Source of the DNA: Malurus cyaneus samueli
Lineage: Eukaryota; Chordata; Aves; Passeriformes; Maluridae
Assembly (NCBI GenBank): GCA_009741485.1
Contig: CM019230.1
Coordinates: forward strand, 11,542,232 to 11,606,231
Reading direction: 5' to 3'
Length of the DNA: 64,000 nt
Part shown: positions 13,701-28,700 of the stretch, piece after piece
Layout of the letters: the number at the start of each line of letters is the position of its first letter
Position numbering within the stretch: position 1 is the stretch's first letter
The notes under the pieces: generated by a model
The model's database searches: none
Told to the model about the DNA's origin: nothing
What the model saw: the letters and a program-made list of their open reading frames with translations, nothing else
Position numbers and translations under genes: made by a program

Positions 13701-16700
13701 TGTCACCTCTGGAGCTATTCACAAATATTTATGCTGCTGATTCCTCACCTCTGCCCATCCCTGCAGGAATCTGACCCAGCTGGTACCTTCTCCACCTGAC
13801 TCACGAGCAAGGCAGAAAGTGGCAGGCAGGGGCAGGGATTTTCTTGGGAAATGGGGACATGGGGACACCCCTCCAGATGTCCTCCTGTGGTCCCAGTGAT
13901 GCAGCCTGCACGCCCAGGCGCCCACACCCGGCACAGGGAGTGCTCATCCACACACACCTGAGCTGTGCTCTGCATGGACACAGAGCATGGATACCGACTG
14001 CTCTGCAATGGTTTGGGTGAGCAGCAACACAAAAACCTAAATGCATCTGGGGAAACAGCAGGGAAAGGACTGGAATGGGGTAAGCTGACACACACCCAGT
14101 GTCACCTTGTGTCTTGGCTTCATCCTCCACTCACAGACACTCCAGTCAAATCTTCCATCTAGAAACAACCTCAATTTATGAGGTGGATGCATGAGACCCA
14201 CAGGTGAAACTCCTCCCCTGGTGAGACTTTCCTTTGGCTCTGTTCCCCAGCTGCAATATCCCAACAGATGTGTCCCATAACAGCCGTGTGCAGAATCCCG
14301 TGACATATGGGAAAACGGGCACAGGACATGAGGGAAAGACAAGAAATCTGCCAGTGGATGGGGTGACCCTCCCCAGGGAGGCCTCGGCACAGCTCTTACT
14401 GGAGAGCTCAACCTGTGTGACTTCCAGCTCATTTCATCATCTAACCTCTGTGCCAGAATTCCAGGTGCTACCAGGAACAAAACTCCACTGGAGAGGGGGA
14501 GAGGAGAAAACAGAGCACAAGTGATTCCTCAGGATTTCAGCTTCTCCATTTCCATGTCTCTGCAACCCTGGAATTCTTCAGTGTTTAACTCCAGACTCCA
14601 CAGACAGTGCTGAGCTCCTGCTCTCCCATTTTTACACAAAACAATTCCTCTGCAGCCCCAAACTCAAAGACACCTCCCTTGTGCCAGGCCCCAAGAGATG
14701 GAAACAAGAGAGAATTGGGGGAGCCAAGTTGGAGTTTTTGACTGCATTGGCTGCAGCTGCAATTGGAGGATTCAGCCCTGATGTGCAAATGGACAAAAGT
14801 GAGAAAGGGTGAAAAAGCCGTGAGCCATTGTCCATTGTGGGTGCAGCCCCTGGCTGGGCTGGGACTGCCCTGAATGGCCCTGAAGGCCCTGCCATGAACA
14901 GAACTGCTTTGGATTCTCTGAATTCTGTCTGGCCTGTTTTAGGGAACTGGATTTGGGCATGACAAGGGCTGTACCTGATGCCAAGAAGTCGTTCACCAGC
15001 ACCAGGAACTGCTCGTCCACCACCTGCGCATCGCTCAGCAGGAACACGGAGCCCACGTTCTTCAGCCCAGCCTTCAGGTACAGGTTTGCCAGGTCTGCCT
15101 GCAGGTGGGAAACCAGGATGGCTTTCACCTAAATTCTGCACAGCACAAGCCAGAACTATCAGGGGGATCATTCTGAACATTCCCAGTCACTGGGAACAGA
15201 ACAATTGCAATTTATCAGCAGGAAACTGGACACTGGCCACTCTCCACCCTCTCTGGGCCAATGGGGCAGTTCATGGCTGTTGTCATTGTCAGATGTCACC
15301 AAGGCAGACTTGACATCATGGCCAGGTGTGTCTAACACAGAAATCAGGAGAATGTCCTGGCCAGCACTGCAAGCCCATAGCTGAAGCACTGAGAGGTCAG
15401 CGGGGATGTGGCTGAAGACTCCGTGCAATCCCTGGCTGTGGACACTGGGGCTGGCCATGTTCCCATGCCTGCTTGCCTGGAAAACCTGTTTAATTTCAAA
15501 GGCAACAGCATCCTCCAGATGGAGGACACAATTTTTTGAAATCCAAACTGTTCATGAAATAAGTCATCACAGAAGAGTTTGGGTTGGAAGATGTTCATCC
15601 AGCTGAACCTCCATCCTTTCCTTCCCGCCCCTCCGAGAGATGTACCAAGCATGTGGCAGGGGATCCTCAAGGAATGATCTTGACAACAGTTCACAAACTC
15701 TCTTAGAAATTCAGCAAACACATGGTCATTTTGCAAAAGGATAATTTGCTACATCAGTTACTGGAAATTTGGATGAGATCAATGATAACAGTGGGAAGGG
15801 CCAATGGCAAACAGGGGAATCTGTCACTGTCTTGTTATTCCATAGCTGTGAAAAACAATTCCTCTGTATTTCATTTTAGGAAGAGATTCCTGTCTCTGAG
15901 GGTGGGCAGGCCCTGGCACAGGGTGCCCAGAGCAGCTGTGGCTGCCCCTGGATCCCTGGCAGTGCCCAAGGCCAGGCTGGACATTGGGGCTGGGAGTGAC
16001 CTGGGACAGTGGGAGGTGTCCCTGCCATGGCAGGGGTGGCACTGGATGGATTTAAGATCCATTCCAAACCAAACCATTCTGGGATTCTGTGCTTAAAAAA
16101 TCCTTAGAAAATGAACACAGAGTGAGGGGAACAACAACTTATCTCTCACCTGCATAGACTGAGAAGCAAAGAGATGCTTTGAAAACTGGTTCATTAATAT
16201 CTGTAGTGGGGACACAGGCTGTCACAGTAAATGGGCAGGCAGGGACTAGAAAATCCCAAGAGCTGGGCTGAAAACACCCAACAGATGGTGGGACAGGCTG
16301 TGTGACAGAGGGGAAAGAACCTGCACACAACCACAGCTGATCAGGTTGTGCCTCTGGTGGGGAAGGAACCCTGGGCCATCAGTCATCACATCTCCCAGGC
16401 AGAACAGAGCAAAGTTACTGTGGCTGTGATTTGCACAACACTTGTGGTACAAAGCATTCTGTCAGCAGCTAAAATGCTTTAGAACCCTTACATGATATTC
16501 CAAATTGTTAATTTAGGGTTCTTAAGCTCACTAGCCTGTGCAGAAATGTCAGTGCAGGCAGATGTTGTCTGCAGTGAACCATCCACCACGCACTCAGTCC
16601 CTCCAAACACAAAAACACAGAGGAAGAGCTGCATGTGATTTGGGACTTCTCCTACTCTGTCCTGCTCCTTTTCCACCTCCAAATCACTCCACAATGCACA

Positions 16701-19700
16701 CTGCACAGATGAGCCAATTGCCATGCCTTGGTTTAATTAAAAGTAACTGGGGTTCATTAGCACAGCCGAGGGCTGGCACTCAGAGCTGGGCTGTGACATT
16801 CTCAGGCCTGGCCAGCTTGGAGCTCTGCCAGGACAGCCCGGCTCTGGCTGCACCCCTGTGCACACACACTCCAGCAAGGCATCTGCTCCTCTCCACAGCA
16901 CCCTGTCATGTCTGGAGTGTTTCAATGTCTTAGGATCACCAAATTATTTTGGTTGCAAGAGCCCTGCAAGGTCATTGTGTTGAACTGCTCCCCAAGTGCA
17001 GCCAAGGCCACCACTAACCCATGTCCCCAAGTGCCACATCCACATGGCTTTTAAATCTTTCCAGGGATGGGCTCTCCAAACCTCCTGGCAGCCCCTGCCA
17101 AGGCCTGAGCACCCTTTCCATGGGAAATTCCTCCTGATGTCCCCCTGCCTGCCCTGGCACGCTGGGCCTTCCCTCTCTCCTGTCCTGTTCCCTGGAGCAG
17201 AGCCCGACCCCCTGGCTGTCCCCTCCTGTCAGGAGTTGTGCAGGCCACAAGGTCCCCGGAGCCTCCTTTGCTCCAGGCTGAGCCCCTTTCCACTCCCTCA
17301 GCCTCCTCCTGGGACCTTCCCCAGCTCCATTCCCTGCCCTGGACACGCTCCAGCCCCTCCATGGTCTCTGGTCAGAGCTGTCCCCAGGGCTGGAGGTGCC
17401 CCAGCAGTGCCAGCTCAGGGGACGGGCACTGCCCTGGCCCTGCAGCCACCCCAGTGCTGGCACAGCTCAGGTTCTCTCTGGCTCTTGCCCACCTGGGCAC
17501 CCCTGGGCTCATGATCATCTCCTCAATTCTGTCTCTCAATATGCAACCCCTTTTCCGGGCAAGATCTGCTCTTTATTTCCATCCCCTCTACCTCAGCTTT
17601 TCGGGTCACCCACCTTCAGGTCGGGGATGCTGTAGCCTTTCCTCAGGGTGATCTGGAACACCTCCAGGGAGCTGAGGAAGGCTGCCAGGCGGGTCAAGCT
17701 CTGTTTGCCACTGCCACCCACGCCGACCAGCAGCGCGTTCCCCCGCGGCGCTTCCAGGATCCGGCTGATGCGGCAGCTAAATTGAAGCACACACAATCTC
17801 TCATTAATAAGAGTATTTTCCTATTTCTCTGCCCGCTGCTTCTCAATACATATTTTATTCACTCAGAAATTGTATTCTGAGCAGGATGGAGGATGTCAGT
17901 CCAGGAGACGTGGCAGCAATCGATGCCCATCTCTGCTGAGACCTGTCCAGAGGACAGTACTGATGGAAAACACCCAGTTTTGTGGCAATTCACAATGTGC
18001 CCAGTTTTTTTCCACCTGCCAAGTCCTGCTGGACGGAACTCTAAGTTTAAGTGAAGGCTTGAATATATTTGCAAGGAGGGCAAGAGGGAAAGGACATTAC
18101 ATTGTGTGAGAAATGAAGCCCACTCCTCTGTTTAATTTTTACAAATTTAATAGGGGACAAGGGGATAAAATTAATAAAGTAAAAGTGATAGCATTGGGTT
18201 TATAGTTATAGTTGTACAATGATAGTGTAATGTTTAATAATAGTAATTTTAAATATGTTGTTTTTATTGTGTTAGTTAATATATATTTATAAATAATTAT
18301 ATTATTTAATATATTTTTATATACTTAAATATATTTTTATTCTTTTCTAAATTGAAAGGTTGTTGTACAGTTTATAGTTACAGTTGTAGTTATGGTGTAA
18401 TTATTAATATAGTAATTTTTAATATATTGTTTATACTGTGTTAAATCATATTTATAATATTATAAATATTTATTTTTTATTAGTTTGTAATTTTAAGGTT
18501 GCATAGTATTTTTGTGGTAGCTGCAGTTATTTTCATCTTGGTCATCTGTTACTTCTTGATACATTTAATAGGTTTTGACATTTATAATATAGTTATTGTA
18601 ACAACTTCTAATTAATATTACTATTAAAATAACTTTAAGTTTTATTAAAAGCTAATACTTAGTTTTTCAAATATATTAACTATGTCTGTAAAACCATTTC
18701 TGCAAAATCACCATTGGAATGCACAATATATAGCATCTACCTCAATATTTGCGAAAGCTGACACTATTGTACGTGTTTATCACAACTGAAATGCCAAAAC
18801 TGTGAGCAAAATTCAAGGCCCTGATGGAACTCCCCAGGAAAGGCCCCTCTCCTGTCAGGGATTTGGGATTCGTGCCCTGGAGGAGCCCTTCTGCGCCCTA
18901 CAGCACATCCACACACAGCTGGAACGGCACAGACCCTGCCTGGAAACACAGCCCTTGCTCCTCACTTATCCACACCACCACCACCACCACGGAAATGTGA
19001 GATTTTCCCACTCTCACAGAGAACTTGCTGTTGTTTCCAGGTCTGATCACGTCTCCTGCCTGGGAGTCCTTGCTGAACTCTGCCTCCCTGTCTCAGGATC
19101 CATGGAAGGTGTAACCAAAGCAGTCTGTATCCTTCCCCATCTCCATGAGCTGTTAAGCAGCTGGGGCAGAGTCTTTATCCTCAGCAGACCCAGCCCTGAT
19201 AACACCCTCCGGGGGCCATCTCTGCTCATGGGCCATCCAGGGCTCTGGGAATGACCCATGGAATTCCATCATCCCATTGGGAGATGCCCTGCCCAGAGAG
19301 GAGGAGCTGCACATCCCTAGTGGCACAGAAACTGAGGCTGTGGGACACTGGGACACTGCTCCCACTGCATTCCCAGAGGAGAGGAGCTCCAGAAGCAGCC
19401 CTGGAGCTGCAGAGACGGACTGGAGCTGTGTGCAGGATCAGCGCTTGGACGAGAGCACATCCATCAGTGCAACGGGGCTGCAGCACCACCCTGCCCTACA
19501 GGCTGTCAGGGGGTGCTCTCCATTCCAAGGAACGTTCCCACCTTCCTTGACAGACACCTGTCTTTCAAACCAAAGCACTCCCTTTTGTTCTCTTTAAGCA
19601 AATGTTGACACCCCCCTGTGTTACTGCCCAGGTGAGAGGGGATCAGAGGATCCCTTACTGCGCTGTCTGAGACACAAGGCCCATTTCCCTTTTCACAGCA

Positions 19701-22700
19701 TTGCCTTTATTCAGCTCCCTTCACTATTTCCCTAGATAATTCTAATTATTTTTCAAATAAGATTCTGAGAAACACCACATAGCTTCATTACAACTCAAGT
19801 ATTTTATAATACATGCACTGCCTCTGACTGATTTTTTGTAATTTTATAATTCAGCAATTTAATAATTTCTGTGAAATTATTTCCATAAAAGCAATCCAGT
19901 CTGTGAGGAGAGCTTTAGCATTCCTGCTCTGAATTCCTGAGGCTAGCTCTGCCTTGATGCGCTCCCCAGGGCTCCGTGCTGTGACACAGCTCTGGGTGAG
20001 GTGACTGACAGGTATTCTCCCATGGCCCTACATATATTAAGTCATCAAATTTCCTTTTTTCTTCTTTTCTTTCTCTCAACTAAAAATGTTCAGCAAGTTC
20101 AAGCTGACAGTCAGAAGCTGTTTGAGATGGAAGAAGATTTGTATTTCAGCCAAATGCGATTTCCAAATGCAATGAATGGAATTCACTCAGCTTTAGTGAA
20201 ATTGTGAAATTGTGCAGGATACTGAAACCTTGCTTTCCTGATTATTCTCAGTATGAACTGGGACATGCTCATTTGTTTTGTCACAAATCCCAATCCATGT
20301 AAAGTTCAAGAGGAGCACAGGGTCAATATTCCTGTGACCATTCTGCAAGCAGAAACACACATGGGCAGCAGGTTGTACAGGACCAGTAATCCAGAGGAGG
20401 GAATGCCCAGACTGCCAGGGAAAATTTGCCCCAGCCCAATGGCCAACAAGGCAGGTTGGAAGCTCTTGGAACAGACAAACTTTGTTAAGAGGAGTAGTAT
20501 TTACATATAATATACATATTACATATAGATATAGATACAGATACAGCTATAATTACATGTATATGTATCTGTATAATTAGGCTGCTGGAGTGAGAATTGA
20601 ACCCACCCAGCCCAGTGTGCAGCAGATCAGTGCCTTCCTTCCAGCTCAGAGTCCCAAATCTCTGTCCTTGGGACAACGCTCCCATACAAAATCAGATAAA
20701 GCTCTGACTGCCAGGGTCGGTCCATCTTCTGGAGCCATCTGAGGCCAGCTCAGCATTTCAGCACCCAGAGGTGACTCTGTCTCTGCTGGGACCCCCAGGC
20801 TGTGTGTGAAAGCTGGAGATTCCCCCAAGGCACGTAAACAGCTCCATCATGAGCAGCAGGAGGTTCATTTCCATACAGTCCCACATGCCCAATTTCCAGC
20901 AGGAATCCCTCTGCACCTCCAGGCATCCACAAGCAAGCAGGTTTTGCAGAGGATCAAAGCAGTTTAAGTGCCTCCATCCTTTAAAAGCAGTAGCCTGAAT
21001 GCACATAATCTTCCTTCATACAGAGGAAAACCCCACTAAGGACCTGTGTAAATGTAGGTCTAAGCCAGCTGTCTGTGCTCAGGGAAACCCCAGTACAGCC
21101 AGCTCTGTCACTGGTTGTCAAGAGAAGGCAACAAAGTGCCTGAATGCCACATCTGATAAATGTTTGTACCAAGGGCCAAAGATTTCATGACAGAAACCAG
21201 ACCAAAAAAACACCAGCATGCAGAGCCTCCAGCTGAGAGCTCCAGAGTTCCAGACATCCCCTCCAAACACCAGTTTGGAGCAGTGCAGTCTTTGTGCTGG
21301 ACACAACACCTGGGCAGGTGCAGCTTTGGCTCCCCTCCAGCTGCACAGCTGGGATCCTCACAGAACCATGGAATCCTTAGGGCTGGAAAAGATCATCAAG
21401 TCCAACTGTCCACTGTGTTCACCACTAAACCACGTACTCAGGTGTCCATTTCCAGGGATGGGGGTCTCACCACTTCCCTGGGCAGCTGTGCCAAGGCTGG
21501 ACAGCCCTTTCAGTAAAGAATTATTCCCTGATACCCAATCCAAACCTTGCCCAGCTTGAGGCCGTTCCCTCTCCTCCTGTCCCTGTTCCCTGGAGCAGAG
21601 CCCGACCCCCCCGGCTGTCCCCTCCTGTCAGGAGTTGTGCAGAGCCACAAGGTCCCCCCGGAGCCTCCTTTGCTCCAGGCTGAGCCCCTTTCCAGCTCCC
21701 TCAGCCTCTCCTGGGGCTCCAGACCCTTACCCCAGCTTCCTGTATCCCGTTGCTCCGTGGACATGCGCTCGCAGCTCCACTCAATGGGTCTCTGGTCAGA
21801 GCTGTCCACAGGGCTTGGAGGTGCCCAGCAGTGCCAGCTCAGGGACGGGCACTGCCTGGCCCTGCAGCCACCCAGTGCTGACAGCCCAGACTGCCTGGCT
21901 CATGTCCAGCTGCTGTCACTAGCACCTCCAGGGCCTTTTCCCAAGCAGCTTTCCAGCCCCTCTGCCCCAGCCTGTGGTGTTCCATGGGGTTGTTGTGCCT
22001 AAGAGCAGAACATGGTCCTTGCCCCTGTTGAACCACAATTATTGGCCCATGGATCCATCCTCCTCCATCCTCCAGGAAACTCCTCAAAACAATCTGCATA
22101 GACAAATGACAAGAGCATTAAAGGCAGAAAATGCTCTCACATGTGGTGCATGGCATCCTCAAACAGCACCAGGTTCATGGCAGCATTGACTTCGTTGTAG
22201 CTGTCCAAGGCCTCCATGAGGATCTGGTTCAGCTCCTCCCAGGTTGGAACTGGCCTGTAGCCAGGCTCCCCGAGGCCTTTGGCAAAGTGGCAATAAACAT
22301 TCATGCACTTGGCCTGCTCTAAAGTGTCCTCAATGTCCTGTAAAAGAAAAAGAAAAGTAGTGTAGAACCAGTATGGGGAAACCCACTGCAGCTCTGGGCC
22401 ACCAACCAAGGGAACTGTGGTGTTCCAGCTTTGTTATGTCCATACAGCTGCACCTGCAGGTTGGAAAATGGGAAAGAGGTACAAGAGAGAAAGAGTGGGA
22501 AAGGAAAATCACTGACTGCCCTTCCAACAAACCCATTCTGTTCTGTTCTCAACAGAACCAGAGCTCAGCAGACCTCAACACTTACATCATAGCACTTCTT
22601 CACCACCTCCCGCTGGATTTTGTCAAAAGTTGTAATCCACTTGTTCAGTCATCTTATCCCTGTACACCCGGCTTGATTCATGCAGGTAGAGCTTCACCAG

Positions 22701-25700
22701 GTCCTGGGGCTGCTTCAGGCATTCAGGGGTAGAGAACAGAAGACCCTGTGGAGAGCAAAGGCAGTCAGGAAACCCTGAGGAGCCTCACCCCAGCATGCAC
22801 ATCGTGGGTCCCCCCTCACAGCAACCTGAGCTTCTGAGCAAACCCACACCAAACAGCCCAGGGAAGTTGCACTGTTACCACAAACCTCCCAAAGCTGCTT
22901 CTCACACCAGATGGTTGGGTGGGAAAGGACCTAAAGCCCATCCATCCCACCCCTGCCATGGCTGGGTCACTCCCACTGTCCCAGGTATCCCAGCCCCAAT
23001 GTCCAGCCTGGCCTTGGGCACTGCCAGGGATCCAGGGCAGCCACAGCTGCTCTGGACCCTGCCAGGCCTGCCCACCCTCCAGGAAGATTTCTTTCTAGTA
23101 TCCCATCTGAACTACCTCTCTCAGTGGGAAGCCATTCCCTGTGTCCTGTCCTTCATCCCTTGTCCAAGCCCTTCTCCAGATTTCCTGGAGCCCCTTCAGG
23201 CACTGAAAGGTCACAGTGAGGTCACCTGGAGCAATCCTCAGGCTGAAACATCCCAGCTGTCCCAGCCTTCCTCAGCAGAGCTGCCATCCCTCTGCCCATC
23301 CTGGAGCCCCCTTTGGGCTCTCTCCAGCAGCTCCAGCCTCCCTGTGCTGGGCTCCTGAGCTGAACAAATGCTCCAGGCAGGGTCGAAGCATGACAAACAC
23401 TTCTCTCACTTCTGCCACACCCCTGGGAACACCTCTTTCCCACATTCTTTTGAAGGTTTATACTCATTACACCATTTTGATCCCCACCACTCCCGCCGGC
23501 ATGGAGGTCCAGCCCTGAGCAGGTGAGACCCGCAGAGCCAGGCATCAACCCAGATGTGCAGCCTTCTCCTTCCCCACTCCACACCATGGGTGCTTGGTCA
23601 AGATGGAAAAATACTTTGAAAATGTTAGTGGCTATTATTTTTTAATCAATTAATTTTAATTAGGTGCATTCTGCCTGCAGGAAACATCAGTTGCTGTCTG
23701 CTTAGCACAGTATGTTTACCATGAACTCTATTAAAATGTATAAAAGAATTATATTTCAAAGGGTGCTGCCTATGCTAAGCCTATCAACAGCACACAGGGT
23801 TTCGATGGTATGAATTAAACGGACAGCTTTTATTCCTAACATCTAATTATTTATACATAAATATAAAGGCATTGAAAGCATGTAAAGCAGGCCCTTTAAG
23901 CTCACTGGTCCATGGCTAGATTGTTGGGTTTCACATCTGTCATTACAGCTGTCAAATCATTTTATTATACCAGAGAAAAAAATAAATTGGTGAGAAAAGC
24001 TGACAGCTAAAAGAGAGGAAGGAGAACACATCAGATCTTAAACTGGTTAAAATAAAATTGAAAATCACTCAATCCTCCAAAGTCTTCTAAAAGAACTGAG
24101 TCTAGAGGCCCTCACACCCCAAAAGCTGCTTTTCCTGATGCAAGCACACAGTAAGACTGCTTGGGGGAACAAAATCCTACTCACACACCTGAAACCCCAT
24201 TACTGAACATCCCCCTGTTCTTACCCTGCAAACCCACCCTCCTCAGCCCAGAGCAACCAGGACATCCCCAGGAGCAGCAGCATCTTCCTGGGGGGTGAGA
24301 TCAGAAGGAGCTGTGGTATTGGGGCTGGGATGCACGGGGGACACATGGGGAACACACAAGAGACACACGAGGGACACACGGCATCAGGTCGTTGCACCTG
24401 GGAAAGGTGTGGGCCACATAAATAGAAACAAATAAAAAGAGGAATGGAGAATCCCTGGAATGGGGAATGAGGAGCACTCCTGTCACTGCTCTGGCCTCTG
24501 GCAGATCAGGATCTGGCAGGATGATTTCCAACACCCCCAACCTTGGCATATTCAGCAGCTCAAATTAAAGCTCCATTGCAACGCTTCTGTTCTCCCCCCG
24601 TGCCTCTCAAGGCAGATTAACTGGAAGGCAGGATTTAACCTGACCCACATCTCACACTGGAGCTGCTGATGTTCAGCTGAGCACAAGTGACAGGCCTGGC
24701 TCTCTCCTGACACAAGGAGTTATTAATTGTCCGAGGTACTGTTGCTGGATTTCCCTGTCCTGTCACCCCTTCAGCTCTTGTCAGATGGGCAGACACAAAG
24801 CACTGAACTTCCATGTACCTGCTTTGTGTAACAGATGTTAACAAGGACAGGACAAATGACCAGCTGGGGGTTTAGAGCAGCTTATGGTGCTGACCCTCTG
24901 TATGGCTGCTGAGAAATGGATCACATTTTATTAATCAGCCTGAAACTCTGAAAGGCTCTCTGAGCAGTAACACCAACTGCTTCAAAGTGTGAGATTGCTG
25001 GGAAAACAGGAAAACAAAAAAAAAAAAACCAAAACCTCACCAATGATGGAGAAAACATTTCCGAAGCTCAACAACTTCCCTTTGGTACAGTGGCTGGTAA
25101 TTCAATTTCAGTGATAAAATCAGAGCTGGTTTTGATTGATTTATCAGCTCTTTAAATGCCATCCTGTGTGCACAAAGCTGAGCACCTGACAGATGTGCTG
25201 GTACAGGCCACCAGGCTGTCCTGGCCCTGGCACAGCAGCTGCACTGCTCTCCTGTCCTCACAGAGTCCCCAATTCCTGCCCCATGCCATAAGAGCTTCCC
25301 TGTGTGGTGGGGCGGTGCCATTGACCCCACACTCACACAATTGGGGTGGGGCTCACCCAGACAAGCCCCCATCCCACTCACAACAGCCCCTGCATGAAGG
25401 GCTGAGGCCAGGAGCCCAAAGGTCCCTCCTGCTGGTCCCTTTTCCAGCCAGAGGACACTTCTAAACCCTCAAAATCTGCACCTCCTGCACTGCTGGACCT
25501 GTGCATCCCTCCCCACTGGCCAGAGGAGGCTATAAAGTAAATAAGCTTTTGGCTGATCTTCCCCAAAGTCATGGGTGATGGCTCTTGAATCCATTCAGAA
25601 GCAGTAGGAGTCAGGGAATGGCCCAGGGTCACCCCTTTGCTTATGGGACACACATGCTGTGTCATTACCGGGTGGGGACACTGTAATGTCCCCAAGCTCA

Positions 25701-28700
25701 CCAAGAGCCAGAGGGACACAGGTCACCAGCTGCCTGTGACATCAGGACAAACTGCAGTGCTACAGGACAGGAGCTGCACTTACTTGGAAGATATTGGAGA
25801 AGTCCCTTAGGTTAAAAACGTAGTGGAACTTGAGAGCTGTGGGCAGGAAAGTGGCAGCCACCCTCCGGTGCAGCCCCAGGGCCAGGGCAATCAGCTGCTG
25901 GGCTGATTTTTGCACGGCCTCTGGGAAATTCCATCTGGCCAAGTGCTGCACTAAAATGGTGCTGTAGATCCTGGACAAGGCCTCCTGGTCAGGGTTGGAG
26001 AGGGCAAAGACACAGAAGTGACGCTGAGGAAGAGAAAGTGAGGCATGGAAAGGTCAGAGAGATGGCAATGCCAGGTCGGTGCCCTTGGGGGATTTGCTGT
26101 GGCTGAACACAGCACTCAACAATCCCTTCTAGGCTCCATTTCCCAGGAAAGGTTGGCCCAGATGAACTTTCAAGGTTCCTTCCAACACCTTCAGTCCACC
26201 AGAACCATCTCCTCCTTCCAATTTCCCACAAGGACAGTGGACAGGTGACCCCTTGCTGGCTGAACAAGGGATTTTCAATGGCATTTCACAAGGGGAGCTC
26301 AGTCCATTGAAGAGCTGAAAGGTCTGAAGGTCCCACTGCCCTCTGATGAAGCCCATCCTGTCCCTGGTAGGAGAAGCCCTTGGATGGTGCCACCTCCCAG
26401 AAGATCCTTTATAGATCTGCAGCTTCAAAGAAAGAGGAGATCATAGGATGGCTGAGGTTGGAAATTATCTCCAAGATCAAGTGCAACCTCTGACCAAATC
26501 CCACGTGCCCATTAAACCATACTGGGAAGTGCCACATCCACTGGTTTTGGACACTTCTAGGGATTGGTGAGTCCCTGGACAGCCAGTTCCAATCCTGGCC
26601 ACCAAAAAACTTCCATGAACTCTGGTCCAGCAGTAAATATCAGCTACAGGAGGGTAAAATCCACCTGTCTGGACCAGAAATTTTCCTGAGAGTGGGAGTC
26701 AGCTGGCTGGGAACTTGTGACTTCTTCTTCTTCCCACCGAGCAGCAAAATGAGAGGAAACACAAAGAAGGGAGGAAGGCAGCAAAGCTTCTGCCTGTCCC
26801 TCAGGAATTGCAGACACTTCCCAGACCCATGCTGGTTCTACTGATGGAATCCCCTGGTTCTACAGGGCTGTACCTGGAGCCGGGGGTTGATGGTGAAGCT
26901 GCCCGCAGTCGGGTTCATGCAGGACACGTACTGCACATTGCTGATCTCCTTCAGGGACAAACGGCTCCTGTCGTACCTTGGGGCACAGCAAAAGCCACAG
27001 ATGGGGACCACAGCTGGGCCAGACACTGCTGCTGTCCCCTGAGTGTGTCTGTGAGCTTCCAGGACCCTTTGCTATCCCTCGAGTGTGTCTGTGGGCCTCC
27101 AGGACCTACTGCTGTCCCCTGAGTGTGTCTGTGGGCTTCCAGGACCCTTTGTTATCCCTCAAATGTGTCTGTGGGCTTCCAGGACCTACTGCTGTCCCTT
27201 GAGTGTGTCCATGAGCTGCCAGGACCCTTTGGCTCCAGGGGGTCCTGTCCTGCCCCTCTCCAGGGCAGGGTCCTGGCTGCTGCACGTGTGCACATGGCCC
27301 AGAACACCGTCCTGCTGCTGACATTTCCACCTGCTGGTCACAAGTGCTGAGCAGAGCTCTGGGGTCCGGGGTTGGCACTGGCATGGAAATGTGGGGATCA
27401 GAGGAGTGTCCCCTGTTTGGGCCAGCCTGGGACAGGGCAGTCACACTGTCCCCAGGGAGGGACGGGGCTGCTGGGAGAGCCAGGGTGCAGCAGAGCCCTG
27501 GGTCACTGCTGGGGCACCCTGAGGGCACAGGAGCTGTGCCCCTGTCCCTCCTGAGCACCCCAGGCTGAGCAGGAGCACCCAGAGGGAGAGGGGCAGGGAG
27601 CCTGGAGCTGCCTGGGAGGGGACAGTGGCACAGGGTGTCCCCAGCACGTGGCATTGCTCCACACAGCCCCAGAGCCCTCTGTCTGCCCAACACCCACCGT
27701 CCCCGTGGCTGGGAAGCTTTTGTTGGAGTCACACAGAGCTGAGGACACTGGCAATGGCTCTGCCCTTGCAGGGGAGAGCTGTGAGTGTCCCTGTCCCACA
27801 CAGCACCCCCACCCACAAAACACCCCAATCTCCTTCCAAAACACCGCCACTACTTTTCCTACCAATTCCCTCTGCCTGGAAAATAAATTATGAAAAACAG
27901 GCACTTATGGCAGGGGCAGTTCATCACAGCTGAGGCCAGCCCCTGCATCCCCCATGCTCAGCATGGCAGGGGAAGCTCCCTCAGCCAGGCAGGGTGTGCT
28001 GGGGCCATGGACACCCCAAAGTGCACCCAGAGCCCCCAGCCAGCTCCAACACGGGATGGGAAGAGGGCACTGCACTGTGGCTCCATCTCAAACCCCATTC
28101 CCCAGAGCAGAGCTGCACCAAAGGATCCCAGGCCAGCCCCAGCAGTACCAGTGGCCATAGTCCAGGTGCTGCCTGAGCAGCGTGTGGGGCTGCACCGTCC
28201 CGTAGGCGTCCACCTGGGGCATGTTCAGGTCATCCATGAAGTACACCAGCCTCTTGCTGCCCGGAGGGCCGTAGTTCCTGCCAGCCTTTTTGTCCAGAGG
28301 CTTCTCCAGCACACCTGCACAGGGAGAAGGGACAGGAAATGGTTGCTCAGCTCACCCTCTGCCCGCGGGGAGCAGCTCCAGCTGCCCCGGGAGCCCCAGC
28401 CCTCCCAGCACATGGAGGAATGGCTTTCTAGGAAGGCAGAGCTGGTCTGGGCACAGGACACTGCTCCCCTGCAGGACAGTGGCTGTCCCCAGACTGTGGC
28501 TGGCAGCCCTGCAGGGCCCCTTGAGCAGATTTTTGGTCCGACTCAACCCAAATCACCAAGTTCTCAATGTCTCCTTGCAAACAAAACTCAGCAAAATCTG
28601 CTACAAGCCGGGTCTACTTCGGAGCAAACACCAGCTTGTCATGGAAGATAAAGCCTTTCCCATCCCTTCTGCATATTTGTTTAAACTCAATCCTCCTGCC

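Larger units (their letters stand above)
15099..17613. other. Intron w24-w25
   Basis: 2.5 kb with two CR1 fragments (15.88-16.09 and 16.93-17.52 kb, opposite orientations). The remainder is unrecognised. Confidence 0.8.
17777..22140. other. Intron w23-w24 (4.4 kb)
   Basis: Contains a very AT-rich block (18.11-18.78 kb), a small ATA/GATA-rich stretch near 20,505-20,575 and a CR1 at 21.36-22.02 kb. The other parts (18.8-20.5 and 20.6-21.3 kb) hold nothing recognised. Confidence 0.8.
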
